From contig NHNW01000054.1 of assembly GCA_002786025.1 (NCBI GenBank), positions 62,001 to 126,000 of the forward strand: a stretch of 64,000 nt of DNA, given 5' to 3'. Source of the DNA: Zasmidium citrigriseum. Lineage: Eukaryota; Ascomycota; Dothideomycetes; Mycosphaerellales; Mycosphaerellaceae. Positions 33,265 to 44,318 of the stretch are shown here, piece by piece. The position numbers and the translations under genes were made by a program. Under the pieces are notes generated by a model, which was given only the letters and a program-made list of their open reading frames with translations, searched no databases and was not told where the DNA came from. Numbering within the stretch: position 1 is the first letter of the stretch; every line of letters begins with the position of its first letter.

Positions 33265-34406
33265 TTATGATACGCCCTTCGAGTCGAAGTACGGCTTCAA
33301 CTCTTTCAGCCAAGCCCATCGTGCCTTTGATCCCCAGCCCTTTTCCTTCCATGCATTCAAGCTCTTCGGAAAGTGGTCGACCATCTTCTCGACATGGAAG
33401 TCGTGAGCTATGATAACGAAGATGTCGTCGTTGCAATCAATTTCCTGCAGCCATTTGACGGTGTTGGTGGCCAAGGGTATGTCGTATCCAAAGGTCATCG
33501 TAAACAGCGTATCGGTCGAGTTTCGACCCCGAGATTTCTGCAATTCCTCGAAGGCATGTCCAGGGCAGAGAGGCGCCCGTGACTGTGGGTTGACTGGATT
33601 TGGAGAAATGTTGTCTGGAATCGGGAGATGGCCTGATGGACGCATAAGGCCTGAGTAGTGGCATACATCGCCGCCAAGAAGTATGAAAGTGTCTGGATTG
33701 ACAGTCGTTCTTGCTAGGCCACAGAGATGTCCAATAGCATGTCCTGGCGAGTCCAGTAGATAGAAGGAGCCATCTCCGAAGAAGTCGAATGCAGGGAACT
33801 GTCCAATGTGAAGGCTATCTGGTCCATCGAACTTAATCTCCCGAAGATTTCGACCCCTGTAATACATCAATCAGTTGTCGTGGTTCATGTCTCAATACTT
33901 GGATGTTCATACTTCCAATCTGCTTCTTGCAACGGGCTGTCAGGGTTGATTGGTGCTCCAGGAGTCATGGCCTCTTTGAAGCCACTACCAACGATGAGAT
34001 CCGTAGCTGGGGGAAATGTTGACGGATCCCCGATGTGATCCCAATGCCAATGACTCCATATCACAGCCTCAATTTCTTTGCGCTCGATCCCATTTCTCTC
34101 CAGAATCTCCGCAACATCTCCATGCAGCTGAATGTTGTACTTTGTCGTCGGGATGTATTCTGCAATCTTCGGCGAATAGTTCTGGTAGTCTGATCGAATG
34201 CCTAGATCCCACACAAGCTTTCTGCCTGAAGGGTGTTCCAGTAAGAAGCAATTTGATGGCACGGCTTCGAATGTTTCCAATCCTGGCACCGGCGGGGTCA
34301 TGAAACGATTCAGAATTGATGGCCCGAATGTGACTGGGTTGATGAGTTTGACCGATATCGAAGTCTGCCCAGCGGGCATCTTCACGGGTATTTCTGATGA
34401 AGCCAT
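33265..34406 (-). CDS. Metallo-beta-lactamase-fold hydrolase, lactonase-like
   Basis: Two exons (33913-34406 and 33265-33856) give 361 aa. The metal-binding motif HWHWDH (119-124) fits HxHxDH. Further expected ligands are in DSPGHAIGH and GGDVCHYSG. The length and layout fit fungal relatives of N-acyl-homoserine lactonases and of the MBL-type gamma-lactamase of the Fusarium benzoxazolinone cluster (known from the literature). Opening of a lactone or lactam ring is the best guess. Its place next to a BVMO supports a lactone. It is divergent from the Zn2Cys6 regulator with only 388 bp between starts. The base 34406 ATG is the first strong start before the conserved region. Confidence 0.84.
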
Positions 34407-34794
34407 TGCTGCTCTCCCACCCTGATGGACATCTGCTCGCGCGACAAATGGAACAATTGCTGAAGATGAAGGTTTTTGTTGCCCATTGGGGAAATACCAG
34501 CGAGGACGGAGATAGTCGGGTGGATGAAGAGGAGATGGCCAGCTGCAAGTGGGTGGATACGGGTAAGCTGGGGAAAGTCTGGAAGGCGCGCGGGGTCGCT
34601 CCTGCATGTGACGCTGATGGGTGGCGGGTCGGCGGTTGGCCCTACCCGTGCTGACCGTTGGATGAGGCTGACCGCTGACGGCCGCGCGAAATGACGCCGT
34701 TTGGTTCGGGGGCCAAACAACAACACCCGTATCCAACGCGGATACCGACATCACTCCACGACAGCAGGACAGGCCCACCGGCAAGGCTGTCGGC
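34407..34794. promoter_or_regulatory. Divergent promoter, lactonase-like gene / Zn2Cys6 regulator
   Basis: 388 bases, GC-rich. It contains CGG-N10-CCG (34633-34648), an arrangement that Zn2Cys6 dimers can bind, so local control or autoregulation is possible. Such motifs also occur by chance. Confidence 0.4.
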
Positions 34795-37004
34795 ATGAGC
34801 GGCAATAACAACGCCATCTCGTCAAAGTGGACGCAGTACACCATCACCAACCGGCACGAGAAGCGCGCGGAGCTGGTGTGCGAAATCTGCCATTCCAAGA
34901 AGATCAAGTGTGACCTGCAGGGCCGGCGAAGGAGCGGCATCAGCGATTGTTCGTTCTGCAGCCGCTCAGGGCGACAGTGCCAGCCTCGTGTCCCAAAGCG
35001 TCGCCCACGGAAACCTGCGGCATCGACAGGGGCCTCCCACAAGGCCAGCAGCTCAAACGAAGTCAATTCCGACGTTTCGACCACGGGGCCTTCGGACATC
35101 CTGCCCATCACGCCGCGCAGCCATGACGAGACTGCGAAGCTGCCATCGGGATCCGACAACGACACTCTCATGATGGGAAATGAACCGGCATATGGCCAGG
35201 ATCAAGCAGCCTCTCACAACCGCACCCGGTCTTCCATCAGCCAAAGACAAGCCGGGCAGAATCCGCTGCAAATCTCACAGCAGGAGTATCCGCCCGCCGA
35301 TATCAACGGAGTAAAGCCGGCATTCCGTGGCAAAGATCGTACCGAGAAAAGCCACAGCCACCAGGGCGATGTCGACACCGGTTTCCTTAAGGTCTACGGC
35401 CCAGAGCACTTTGAAGATGCCCAAAGCCAAGCCCTCAAGGCCTTTCCACGACGGTCCTCGACCAATGCTGACTTGCAAGTATCGGAGGAGCTACTCAACA
35501 TCTTTGCCGACACTTACTTCGACGACTGCTATGCATGGTGTCCTGTGTTGGATCGGGATACACTGCATCAAGACCTCGCGCGATCTCCACTCCTGCAAAA
35601 TGCCTTGGCCTCACTCGGAAGCCATGTCAGGCCGCCAATATTGCCCCATGAAAGCCCGCAGGTGCATTACGATCGGGCAAGACGGATGTTCTATGAGGAC
35701 GAAGAGTAAGTCGAACAACAATTGAGTCCCTATGTGTCCCATCCAAAGGATTCCTCACACTACATGTATCCGGCACTAACACAATTATCTCCAGGCCTGA
35801 CGATCTCATCTGCCTGCGCAGTATCCTACTCTTCTACTGGTGGGCCCCAAGATCCACTGCCATGGTCCACAGACATTCGTCTTGGTGGTGGACCAGTATC
35901 GTAATCCGGCACGCACAACAGTTGGCCATGCACCGAGCCGCCGACGCCCCCGATCGTGACACAGAAACCAACAGGATTGGTCGAAGAGTCTGGTGGACTG
36001 CCTTCGCCCGCGAACGCCTCACTGCCATGTGCCAGAGCAAACCTCCTATCATCGATCCCAACGACTGCAGCGTACCCGAGCCCTCGATGGACGACTTTCC
36101 TGTGGAAATGAGGAATGACACGAAGCCGATGGTATTCATCTACTGGGTCAGAGTATGTGCCATCGTAGGCCGAGTTGCTCAACTACTTTCCCGCTCTTCG
36201 GCCACGACTGAGCCTCCGAACTACCTTGCCGAGCAGCTGAAAGGATGGGTCGCTTCATTACCGCCGCAGGTTCGAATCTCTCTATCGACGAGATATGTTT
36301 CTGCTTTCGACAAGGACGCATATCAGCTTCACATCCCTTACTTGATCGCCATCATCATGTTGCATCTCAGACGGACTAACGGACCCAGTGCTTTGCCACT
36401 TGCACTGCCACCAGCAATCGTTGCCGCCTCGTGCCTGGCCCGCATATTCAAAGGCATTTTGGCGAAAGGAGACACCCGCTTTCTGATGCCGATCACAAGT
36501 TGGTATTGCGGAGTCTCATACATCACCCTCCTAGCTGCCAGTAAAGATCCAGCTCTGAAAGAAGCTGTCCAGGCAGACATGGAGATCATCGTCCTAATGT
36601 GCGATCAACTACGCAAAATGTGGGCATCCGCCAACGTTATATATCACGGCTTCGAGAGACTTCGCGCCAAAGCAGAAAACGACAGCAGAGTGCCGAGTGC
36701 TCTTTCGTCAGGCCGAGCATCAGTCGCCCCACAAGGTACTGATCTCAGTATGCCGCGTCCGGACGACAATCTGAACGGCGCTACGTCTATTGACTGGATC
36801 GACTACTTCCCATTTGCTGCGAACGAGACTTCGAAGACGGTGGAGATCCTTCTGGAGCTACGGCAGAAGGATACATGTACCTACGGCCCAGAGACTATCA
36901 CCTGGGATCCTTCGTTATTGGATGTGCGTGATTGGTCTGATGGACTACTCAACTATCCTGACTTCACCTTTGAGAACGAATTCCTGGATTCTTGGGTTGG
37001 CTGA
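34795..37004 (+). CDS. Zn2Cys6 fungal transcription factor
   Basis: Two exons (34795-35705 and 35795-37004) give 706 aa. The zinc cluster near residues 29-56 has the spacing C-x2-C-x6-C-x12-C-x2-C-x6-C, beginning CEICHSKKIKC, followed by a basic stretch (KRRPRK). A long polar linker comes next. The middle homology domain includes DDLICLRSILLFYWW, RIGRRVWWTAFARERL and DDFPVEM, as in regulators of the fungal-specific TF domain. The 12-residue third spacer is longer than the usual six but occurs in regulators of carbon use. It sits in the middle of the oxidoreductase/hydrolase run, so it is the natural candidate for its regulator. Confidence 0.88.
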
Positions 37005-37048
37005 GTGGCTCTGAAGCTCACGGTTTGCAGCCCGCTATCAATTCTGGC

Positions 37049-38178
37049 TCAACGCTTGTAAATCTCCGTGGGCACATTATCCAACCACTGATCCTTGATG
37101 ATCTTCAACTGGATCTCCTGATCACGAGCAAAATACTCCCGTTTGCCATTTACGTGATCGTCATCGTCGACATCCATATATCCCTCTTTGGCAACAGCAC
37201 GAGGCACGATCATGAGCGAATGGCCTGCAGACACACCTGGGGTCAGCCTCAATGTAACTGGTTTTCCACGGAAGCTTACCGTTGATCGAATGATCCGCCG
37301 CAAGCCTCTCCATACAACTTGCCACATCCTCCGCCTCACCGAACCTCACGCCCTGATCGACGAGCTTCTTCTCATACTCGGCTGAGCGAATGGCGCTCTT
37401 GATGTAATTCGGTGCGATGAAGTTGATCCGGATACCTTGTTCCCAGCTACTCCGCCTGACAGTCCGCATCAAGCCTCTAAGAGCATACTTGGATGCCGTG
37501 TACTCCCAATTGCCCTGAATTCTCGTCAGCTCCATCACAACGCTAGCTTCAACATCAAGGGGCAACAAACCGGCGAATCAATCCAAGCAGTCAAACTCCC
37601 CGTCATCATAAACGATCGATCTCTCGTGATCGGTTGCTTTCGGAAATAATGCGTCGCCAATTTAAAAGTATACATCGTCCCATTAAGATTCGTCTCCACG
37701 ATATTCAAGTCAGGCTTCGTCGGAGGCCCAATCGGATCTACCAACCACCACAACATCAGCACCCCCAACCACACCTCATCAAAGAAAATTCAAACTTACC
37801 ATCCAACTTCCAAAGACTATCCCCACTACTCCGACTAATCCCCGCATTCGCAATAACCACATCCACGCCCCTCCCCCCTCCAACAGCAGCCTCGAAAAGC
37901 CTGACCTGGTCCTCCCAGACTTTGATATTGCACTTGACGAACTTCAATTTACCCTTCAACTCGGACTCCAGAGCCTCGCCGCGGGAGACGTCCATGTCGC
38001 CGACGGTGACGAAAGCGCCGTCGGTCACGAAACGCCGCGCGGCGACTTCGCCCATGCCATTGGCGCCGCCGGTGATGATCACAGACTTTCCTTTGATCTT
38101 GGATTTGTCGATGGGGAGGGTGTGGTCGACGGGGCCAGTATAAGAATATCTTGGGACGGGGGATTGGGTTGAAGACAT
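37049..38178 (-). CDS. Short-chain dehydrogenase/reductase
   Basis: Four exons (37800-38178, 37571-37737, 37280-37514, 37049-37224) give 318 aa. The classical SDR signs are TGGANGMG (cofactor loop), IANAG, and the catalytic YTASK. An Asp in the GDMDV strand end suggests NAD(H). The third donor (gtttgt) is not consensus, but the joined piece DSPGNWEYTASKYALRG is conserved in the family. It should oxidise a hydroxyl group or reduce a ketone. Relatives include 15-hydroxyprostaglandin-dehydrogenase-like proteins. The gene is tail to tail with the regulator, 44 bp apart. Confidence 0.84.
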
Positions 38179-38645
38179 TTTGGCTCAATAGATTGTTGAT
38201 TTAGCGTGTCGAGTTGATAGAGCATGCAGTAATATCAAATGGAGTTGATCGGCGTTTGGTTGATATTTGTTTTGATGATGACTGTTCACATGCGGTCTCT
38301 AGCCGGTTGGCAAAGGAATGGGATTCGAAGGAATCATCACGCGGAGAGCCATTTCGGCGCTGCTCTCATGCGGGCAAGCATCATTGCCGAGAAAGTGAGG
38401 AGAGAGGAGATGGGTATACCGAAGAGCCGGCTCCTCGAGCACGCCAGCTGGAGCTTTCTGCTGACCGGCGAACTTTGCGTCTTCTTGGTGGTGGGCACGA
38501 CTGAGGCTTGGACGATACACATGATGTTGTACACACGTGCGAGAGAGTCTCTTGGTAGTCATGATAGATTGTGTCTTCAATCGCGATGTGTATCAAATGT
38601 ACGAATATCATCATTGCTCATTTCCCATCCTACAGTATTCCCAAT
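38179..38645. promoter_or_regulatory. Promoter region of the dehydrogenase and 3' flank of the second BVMO
   Basis: About 470 bases, with no gene recognised. Confidence 0.4.
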
Positions 38646-40664
38646 CTACATAATCATATTATCCTCCCCACTTCCCCCATCCCTAACCTCCTCAACCCCC
38701 TCCTTCCCCTCCACACTCTCAACATACCACGCAAGATCACTCTCCGGCTTCATCTCCCACTCCGTAAACCCACACCCCATGAACCGAAACTTATTCCCAC
38801 TCCTATAACAAATCTCAAAATCCTCCGCCCGAATCTCATGAATCATGCGATGGAACAACACCGCACTGCCCCCAAACAACGCAGTAACCCTCCCATCAAC
38901 ACTCCCGCGCTTATACCAGCTCGTGCAAGAGCCCGTCCAGACGAGCGTCTTGTGTACCTCGTCGCAGTACGTGTTGAAAGCCTGCACGGCGGAGTGTTTC
39001 GGGGCGATGGATTTGATGTCCTCGGTGGAGATTTTTTTGATCCAGCGCGCGAAGTAGTCGCCCGTCCAGTTGAGGGATTCCACGAGGCTGCCGTGGCCTC
39101 CTAAGCAATTCGGGCCCATCATGATGAAGTAGTTCGGGAAGCCGTCCGTTCCCACCGACAAATAAGATAGAGGGTCATCCTTCCACTTATCCCTTAGGTC
39201 GACGTTGTTCTGCCCGATGAGGGGGTATTGCGGGCGGTGGGAGACGTCGAAGCCCGTTGCGCAGACGATGATGTCGCATTCGAATTCTTTGCCGTCGGCT
39301 GTTGTGACGCCTTTTTCGGTGATGGTCGTGATGGGGCTGTTGGTGAGGGAGCAGTTGGGTTTTGTGAAGGAGTCGAGGTAGCCTGGTCCAGGGGTTACAC
39401 GACGGCAGCCGAGTTCCCATTTGGGGATCAACTTTTCGCAGAGTTCGGGGTCGTGGTTGAGTTTCTCTTTCATTTGGGCGGTTGCTCGGTCCATGACTTC
39501 TTTGTTGACTTCGCCTTTGATGAACTGTGTTTTGGTCAGCCTTGGACTGGGATTGACGGGAGACGTTGAGGTCTTACCAGCCGGAATGCTCTGTTCGTTC
39601 TATCGATGATGCCTTTGCGGTACTTTCGGTGCTCCTCAGGATCTGCGAATCGTTGCTTCTCTTCGTCGAGATAAGCTGGGTTGTTGTCATCGTCGACGTC
39701 TCGTCCCATATGCTTTGAGGGTGGTAACCGGTAGTATACCCACGCAGGTCCTCGCACGAAATTCTTGACAGTAGTTCCAGGTAGCTTGACCATAGATGGC
39801 ACAATCTGGATACCTGATGAACCATTACCAATCACCGCTATCCTCTTATTCGAGTAGTCTAGGTCATGGTTCCATCGAGCTGAGTGTACGAGATCTCCTT
39901 TGAATCGATCGAGACCTGGAATCTTGGGCCATGCAGGGTGAGTAAGAACGCCTTGGCTAGAGATAAGGATGTTGCAGTATTCGTCTCGCCGTGTGCCAGT
40001 CAAAACGTCTTCGACTGTCACCTTCCATTCACCTTGATCCTCTAACCAGACAGCGGCGACGACTTTCGTATTTAGCTTAACATCTCGGTCCAGATTCCAC
40101 TTCCGCGCGGTGCTTTTGATGTAGTTCTCAATTTCGGGTCCACTGGCATAGAATCGTGACCAATTTGGATTAGGATCGAATGGAAAGGCGTAGATATGAG
40201 CCGGAACATCGCATTGCACTCCAGGGTAATCATTCACGAGCCTACACTTATTAGCGACAAGTCCATAGCTTTCACATGTGACTTTCTCACCAAGTTCCTC
40301 CAACATCGCTTCGAGCCTCGAAAATTGTATGGTCGACCAAATCTCTCAGCTCAGGAAATCGATGTTGAAACTTATGTGCGATCAATAAACCAGAAAATCC
40401 AGCACCAATGGTACAGACACGCAATTTCCGTGGCGTATACGCATATTCGGTATTCAGCGGAATCGAAGCAGCGAACTGCTCAAACAGCGCATCCTGGTCC
40501 ATATGGTGATTACGGTGGGGGTGATGATGGCCGTTGGTCGAAGCAGACTTGTTGTTGAGAGCACCGGCGTCAATCTTGGACGAGAAGTCGGAAGAAGGCA
40601 CTTCTCCGTCGGGAACGAGCGGCGGCGCCGAGGGTAAGACGTCCTGATCGGAGTGAGGCGCCAT
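38646..40664 (-). CDS. Flavin monooxygenase, Baeyer-Villiger type (second copy)
   Basis: Three exons (40291-40664, 39578-40241, 38646-39524) give 638 aa. The FAD loop is TIGAGFSG (about 84-91), and GGTWLVNDYPGVQCD follows across the first splice. The BVMO fingerprint FKGDLVHSARW (about 238) fits FxGxxxHxxxW. The NADPH loop is IGNGSSG, and CATGFD lies in the C-terminal half. It is not a close duplicate of the first copy. It has a 70-80-residue N-terminal extension with a His-rich run (HHHPHRNHH). The extension resembles longer fungal BVMOs acting on larger ketones or steroids, but the substrate cannot be set. It is divergent from the alpha/beta hydrolase. Confidence 0.88.
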
Positions 40665-41213
40665 TGAGCAGAGTCCCAATCTAGGGCAATATTCGAGAGT
40701 GGCGAAAAAGAAAGGCCAAGTGAATAATAAAGCTGCAACGTGGGAAAGTCTATGAGGGGACGATCGTGCTGCTCATGGCTTATCACAGCGTCGAGTTCGC
40801 GCAAGCATGTCTAGTAATAACTATGATCTTCGATGGGATGGATTGAGCGACGATTGAGTATCCCGAGTCCATTGGCGTGTTGGTCGCATGGCAATCGCAT
40901 CCCATCGCATCCATTTCCTCGGGTCGAAAGCATGTGATCCTGGGCAGCTCTTTCCGGAAATGCCGCCCCTTCGGCACGAGGCTCGGCAGATGAGGTCATT
41001 CACACCACCGGCATCCAACTTGCCAACCTTCTTGCTTCCATCATCAGCAATCCTTCACTCGGCTTCATCCGGAGATCGCGTTGATGCGATGTCGGATGGC
41101 TCGCAGACTGCAGATGCCAAAGTACAGAAAACGTTGATGCAGCTTCACATGTTGGCCAGCCGTTAGCGCCATAGCCTTGACACACAGACCAGCGACACCT
41201 CACGCCATCCACC
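40665..41213. promoter_or_regulatory. Divergent promoter, second BVMO / alpha-beta hydrolase
   Basis: 549 bases shared by two divergent starts, which would allow joint control. A CGG-N5-CCG pair lies near 40960. I see no coding frame. Confidence 0.4.
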
Positions 41214-42294
41214 ATGGCCGACTTCTCGGAATATGGCCCCTTCACGAAACAGTTCGAAGAACTATGGGCCAAGCAACCAGCACCGCCCAAGCTCTCTGTC
41301 GAAGAATTCAAGACCACAACCAACAATGGCCGCGAAAAGGTCTCACAAGAGGAAATGAAAGCCCTCGGGCCAAAGATCTCAATGCAAGACCACAAGATCT
41401 CCACACGTGACGGATCAACCCTCGAAGCACGAACTTATTGCTCAAAGTCATCCCCTTCAAACGACAAACTCCCCCTATACATCCACCTCCACGGAGGCGG
41501 CTTCCTCTTCGGCACCCTCTCCTCCGAAGACGCCAACTGTGCCCGCATAGCCATCGCCACGCCCGTGGTAGTCCTAAACGTCAATTACCGCCACACCCCC
41601 GAACACGTCTACCCAACAGCCTGGAACGACTCTGAAGACGCCTTCGAATGGGCCCTCGCCAACGCCGACACCCTGAACATCGACAAGAACCAAATCATCA
41701 TCGGCGGCGTCTCAGCAGGTTCCTGGCTAACCGCCTCCCTGGTCCAAACGAAACGGAGCCCGTCAATAATCGGCCAAGTCCTCATGATTCCCGCCGTGGT
41801 GCATAATGAGAACTATGAGAGTGTGCTCTCGAGAGTCAAGAGTCGTGATGTGTCGTCTTATGTTCAGAATGAGAATGCGCCTATCTTGCCGAAAGCACGG
41901 ATGGATTTCTTTAATAGTCTGCTGTTTCCGGAGCCTCCGAGAGATAGGAGGGCGAATCCTGGGAATGCGGAGGCGAGTGAGGTGAAGGGGCTGCCGCCGG
42001 CGGTGTTTGGTGTTGCGGGTGCGGATCCGTTGAGGGATGAGGGGTTGTTGTATGCGCAGCTTTTGGCGGAGAATGGGTGAGTCTCAGATCTTAAAATGAG
42101 GGATATGACTGACAGCTTGTAGTGTCCCGACCAACGTCCACGTATACAAAGGTCTCCCCCACGGCTTCCGGCGCTTCGGTGCTCAACTCGAGCAAGCATC
42201 ACAAGCATGGGATGAGACCATCACAGGCGGCATCAAATGGATCTTGGGAAAGCCAAAGGCGAGTAGCAAAGACATCGACATCCAAGTCCACTAA
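41214..42294 (+). CDS. Alpha/beta hydrolase-3 (HSL-like esterase)
   Basis: Two exons (41214-42076 and 42123-42294) give 344 aa. The oxyanion motif is HLHGGGF (about 93-99). The nucleophile elbow is GVSAGS. The acid residue is expected in GVAGADPLRDEG, and the catalytic His in KGLPHGF. This is the hormone-sensitive-lipase/carboxylesterase group. It should cut a short acyl ester or a lactone. The divergent neighbour is a BVMO, whose product would be an ester or lactone. No signal peptide is visible, so it is probably intracellular. Confidence 0.88.
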
Positions 42295-42335
42295 AATCTG
42301 AACACAGCTTTGGAATACCCATCAGCACCACTCCG

Positions 42336-43832
42336 CTACTCAGACTTTTTCGGCGGCACCCAACCCCCAACGCCCTCCGTCCCCGGATTCCCCAAATCCA
42401 ACTCCCACCGATCCGGCAACTTCATTCCCTGCCTGACATAACCCTCCATAACAGTCGCACTAACCCCATCCCTAAACAACCACGCATCATTCGTCTCATA
42501 CTGCCACTTCTCCAACACTCCCCTGCACTCCTCAAGCAACCCCTGAAACTCCTCCTCTCCGGCCAAATTTCTCACCTCCTCCGGATCCTCCTCAAGATCA
42601 TACAACTCCTCCGGCGCCCGAAAAAGATACCTCTCCAAACTCCTCTTCCCAATCACGACAGGCCCATCTCGATTCCGAATCCCTTCCCAGGAAATACTCC
42701 CGTACAGATCCGCGGCAAAGGGGAAGTCGAGACGGTGTTTGATGTTGCGGTGGTATTTGTACTTCTTCGTCCGGAGGTATCGAGTTGGATAGTAATTCTG
42801 GACTTCGTGGAAGGTGTGGGAGCCGAAGACGTGGTCTTTCCATTTGTCCGCAGGGAGGATGTCTGAGCTCTCGAGGATGGGAAGGACGGAATTGCCTAGT
42901 CGTTTGGGCGACTTTCCGGTATTGGGAGTTTTGATATCGCTGTCGTTGTGGCCGGTCCAATCAATCGTGGTGGGTAGGATGTCGAGGAAAGAGACCATAT
43001 TGGGATTCACAACACCACCCCTCTGTCCCGGCCGTCTCACAATAAGCGGCAACTGCACCCCGGCCTCATACATCGTCGTCTTCGAGTTAATAAAAGGCGC
43101 CCCATTATCACTCACAAAAACCACAAGCGTACTCTCCTCCAACCCCTTCTTCTTCAACTCCTCCAAAACCCATCCAACACCCTTGTCTAGTCTCCAGATA
43201 GCCTTGTAGTACTGCAGGAGCTCCGTCCTCACCTCCTCGACATCCGAAATGAACGATGGAACCTCCACTTCCTCCCTCGTAAATTCCGGCCCTTGAAGTC
43301 CGGCTTTGACGACTTCAGGGCTATCATTCGCAAACCCACTCCTCGTCTCATCCCGATGCGGATCATGGAAGCCAATAGTCAAGTAGAAAGGCCGATTCGT
43401 TTCTTTCGCTTTATCGAAGAAACTTCCCGCCCTTTCACTAACCCACCTAACATCTCTACTCTGCGAATCCTCAAAGACCTCATAGGGATAGACTCGTCTT
43501 GGCCCGACGTGGACTTTGCCGATGATACCTGTTTGATAGCCCAGAGAGCTGAATATTTGAGGGACAGTTTCGATGTGTTCGTGAGTTTGGAAATGGTTCC
43601 AGCCGTGCTCGAGGCCGTATTGGCCGTTTTGGTGGGTATGAAGTCCAGTATATATCGTCGAACGACTTCCACTACAGGAGGCTGTACTCGCGAAAGCATT
43701 CGTGAAGCGAGTGCCCTCCGCTGCCAACTTGTCGATGTTTGGGGACTGGATGGCTTTGCTGCCGTAGCATCCTAGATACAGGCCCAGATCATCTGCCACC
43801 AGGAGCAAGATGTTCTTGTGTTCGCGGATCAT
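42336..43832 (-). CDS. Sulfatase (arylsulfatase / N-sulfoglucosamine sulfohydrolase-like)
   Basis: A single exon of 498 aa. The N-terminal metal site is LLVADD. The active-site segment is ASCSGSRSTIYTGLHTHQNG with Cys53, the residue that is turned into formylglycine in sulfatases. The consensus is C-x-P-S-R, but here Gly stands in place of Pro. Further expected residues are in GKVHVGP and VFVSDNGAPF. The overall layout is closest to the heparan N-sulfatase branch. No signal peptide is evident, so it is probably intracellular, perhaps for releasing sulfate from organic sulfate esters. It is tail to tail with the esterase gene. Confidence 0.85.
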   Translation of the reverse strand: MIREHKNILLLVADDLGLYLGCYGSKAIQSPNIDKLAAEGTRFTNAFASTASCSGSRSTIYTGLHTHQNGQYGLEHGWNHFQTHEHIETVPQIFSSLGYQTGIIGKVHVGPRRVYPYEVFEDSQSRDVRWVSERAGSFFDKAKETNRPFYLTIGFHDPHRDETRSGFANDSPEVVKAGLQGPEFTREEVEVPSFISDVEEVRTELLQYYKAIWRLDKGVGWVLEELKKKGLEESTLVVFVSDNGAPFINSKTTMYEAGVQLPLIVRRPGQRGGVVNPNMVSFLDILPTTIDWTGHNDSDIKTPNTGKSPKRLGNSVLPILESSDILPADKWKDHVFGSHTFHEVQNYYPTRYLRTKKYKYHRNIKHRLDFPFAADLYGSISWEGIRNRDGPVVIGKRSLERYLFRAPEELYDLEEDPEEVRNLAGEEEFQGLLEECRGVLEKWQYETNDAWLFRDGVSATVMEGYVRQGMKLPDRWELDLGNPGTEGVGGWVPPKKSE

Positions 43833-44318
43833 GGTCGTTTTGGTCTTCCTATATAATTGTTGATGTTTGTTGTGTGATTAAGAATGTCAATGGTGGGGAA
43901 GAACGTCGAGTTCGAAGAGGTGAGGTTGCTTGGATGGATGGAGCTCCTCTCCAATGGCCAATCCTTTTGCGTGGGGAGAGCACGCCATCAGAAGCACATC
44001 ACCACCGGGCCAAAGACCAGCGTTACGAAAAGCAAAGCAACAGAACTTCAGAAAATCCGACATTCTAAGCATCTTCGTTTTCGATAGCCTCTTAGTATCG
44101 ATGGGTCTTCTCTCGTTCGATGTCCATAACGGTATCGATGCAGACACTCGTATGTGAGCTCCTCCTCGACATGGCCGCATTTGGAGTAAACCTCTCGATA
44201 GTAGCACATGGTACGTTAGTGGCGAAGCTGGTTGATGAAAATGCCCACACCAACAAGCCAATTCGAGCGATTTATCCATTAGCACTCGCTGTCTGATACA
44301 CAGCACCTACAACCTTCC
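43833..44318. promoter_or_regulatory. Promoter region of the sulfatase and 3' flank of the methyltransferase
   Basis: About 490 bases. No gene recognised. Confidence 0.4.

Noticed and set aside
33885..35171. A long minus-strand frame running through the regulator's 5' end into the lactonase-like gene
   Set aside because: Only the last part (from 34406) carries the MBL fold. The upstream part is antisense to the zinc cluster exon.
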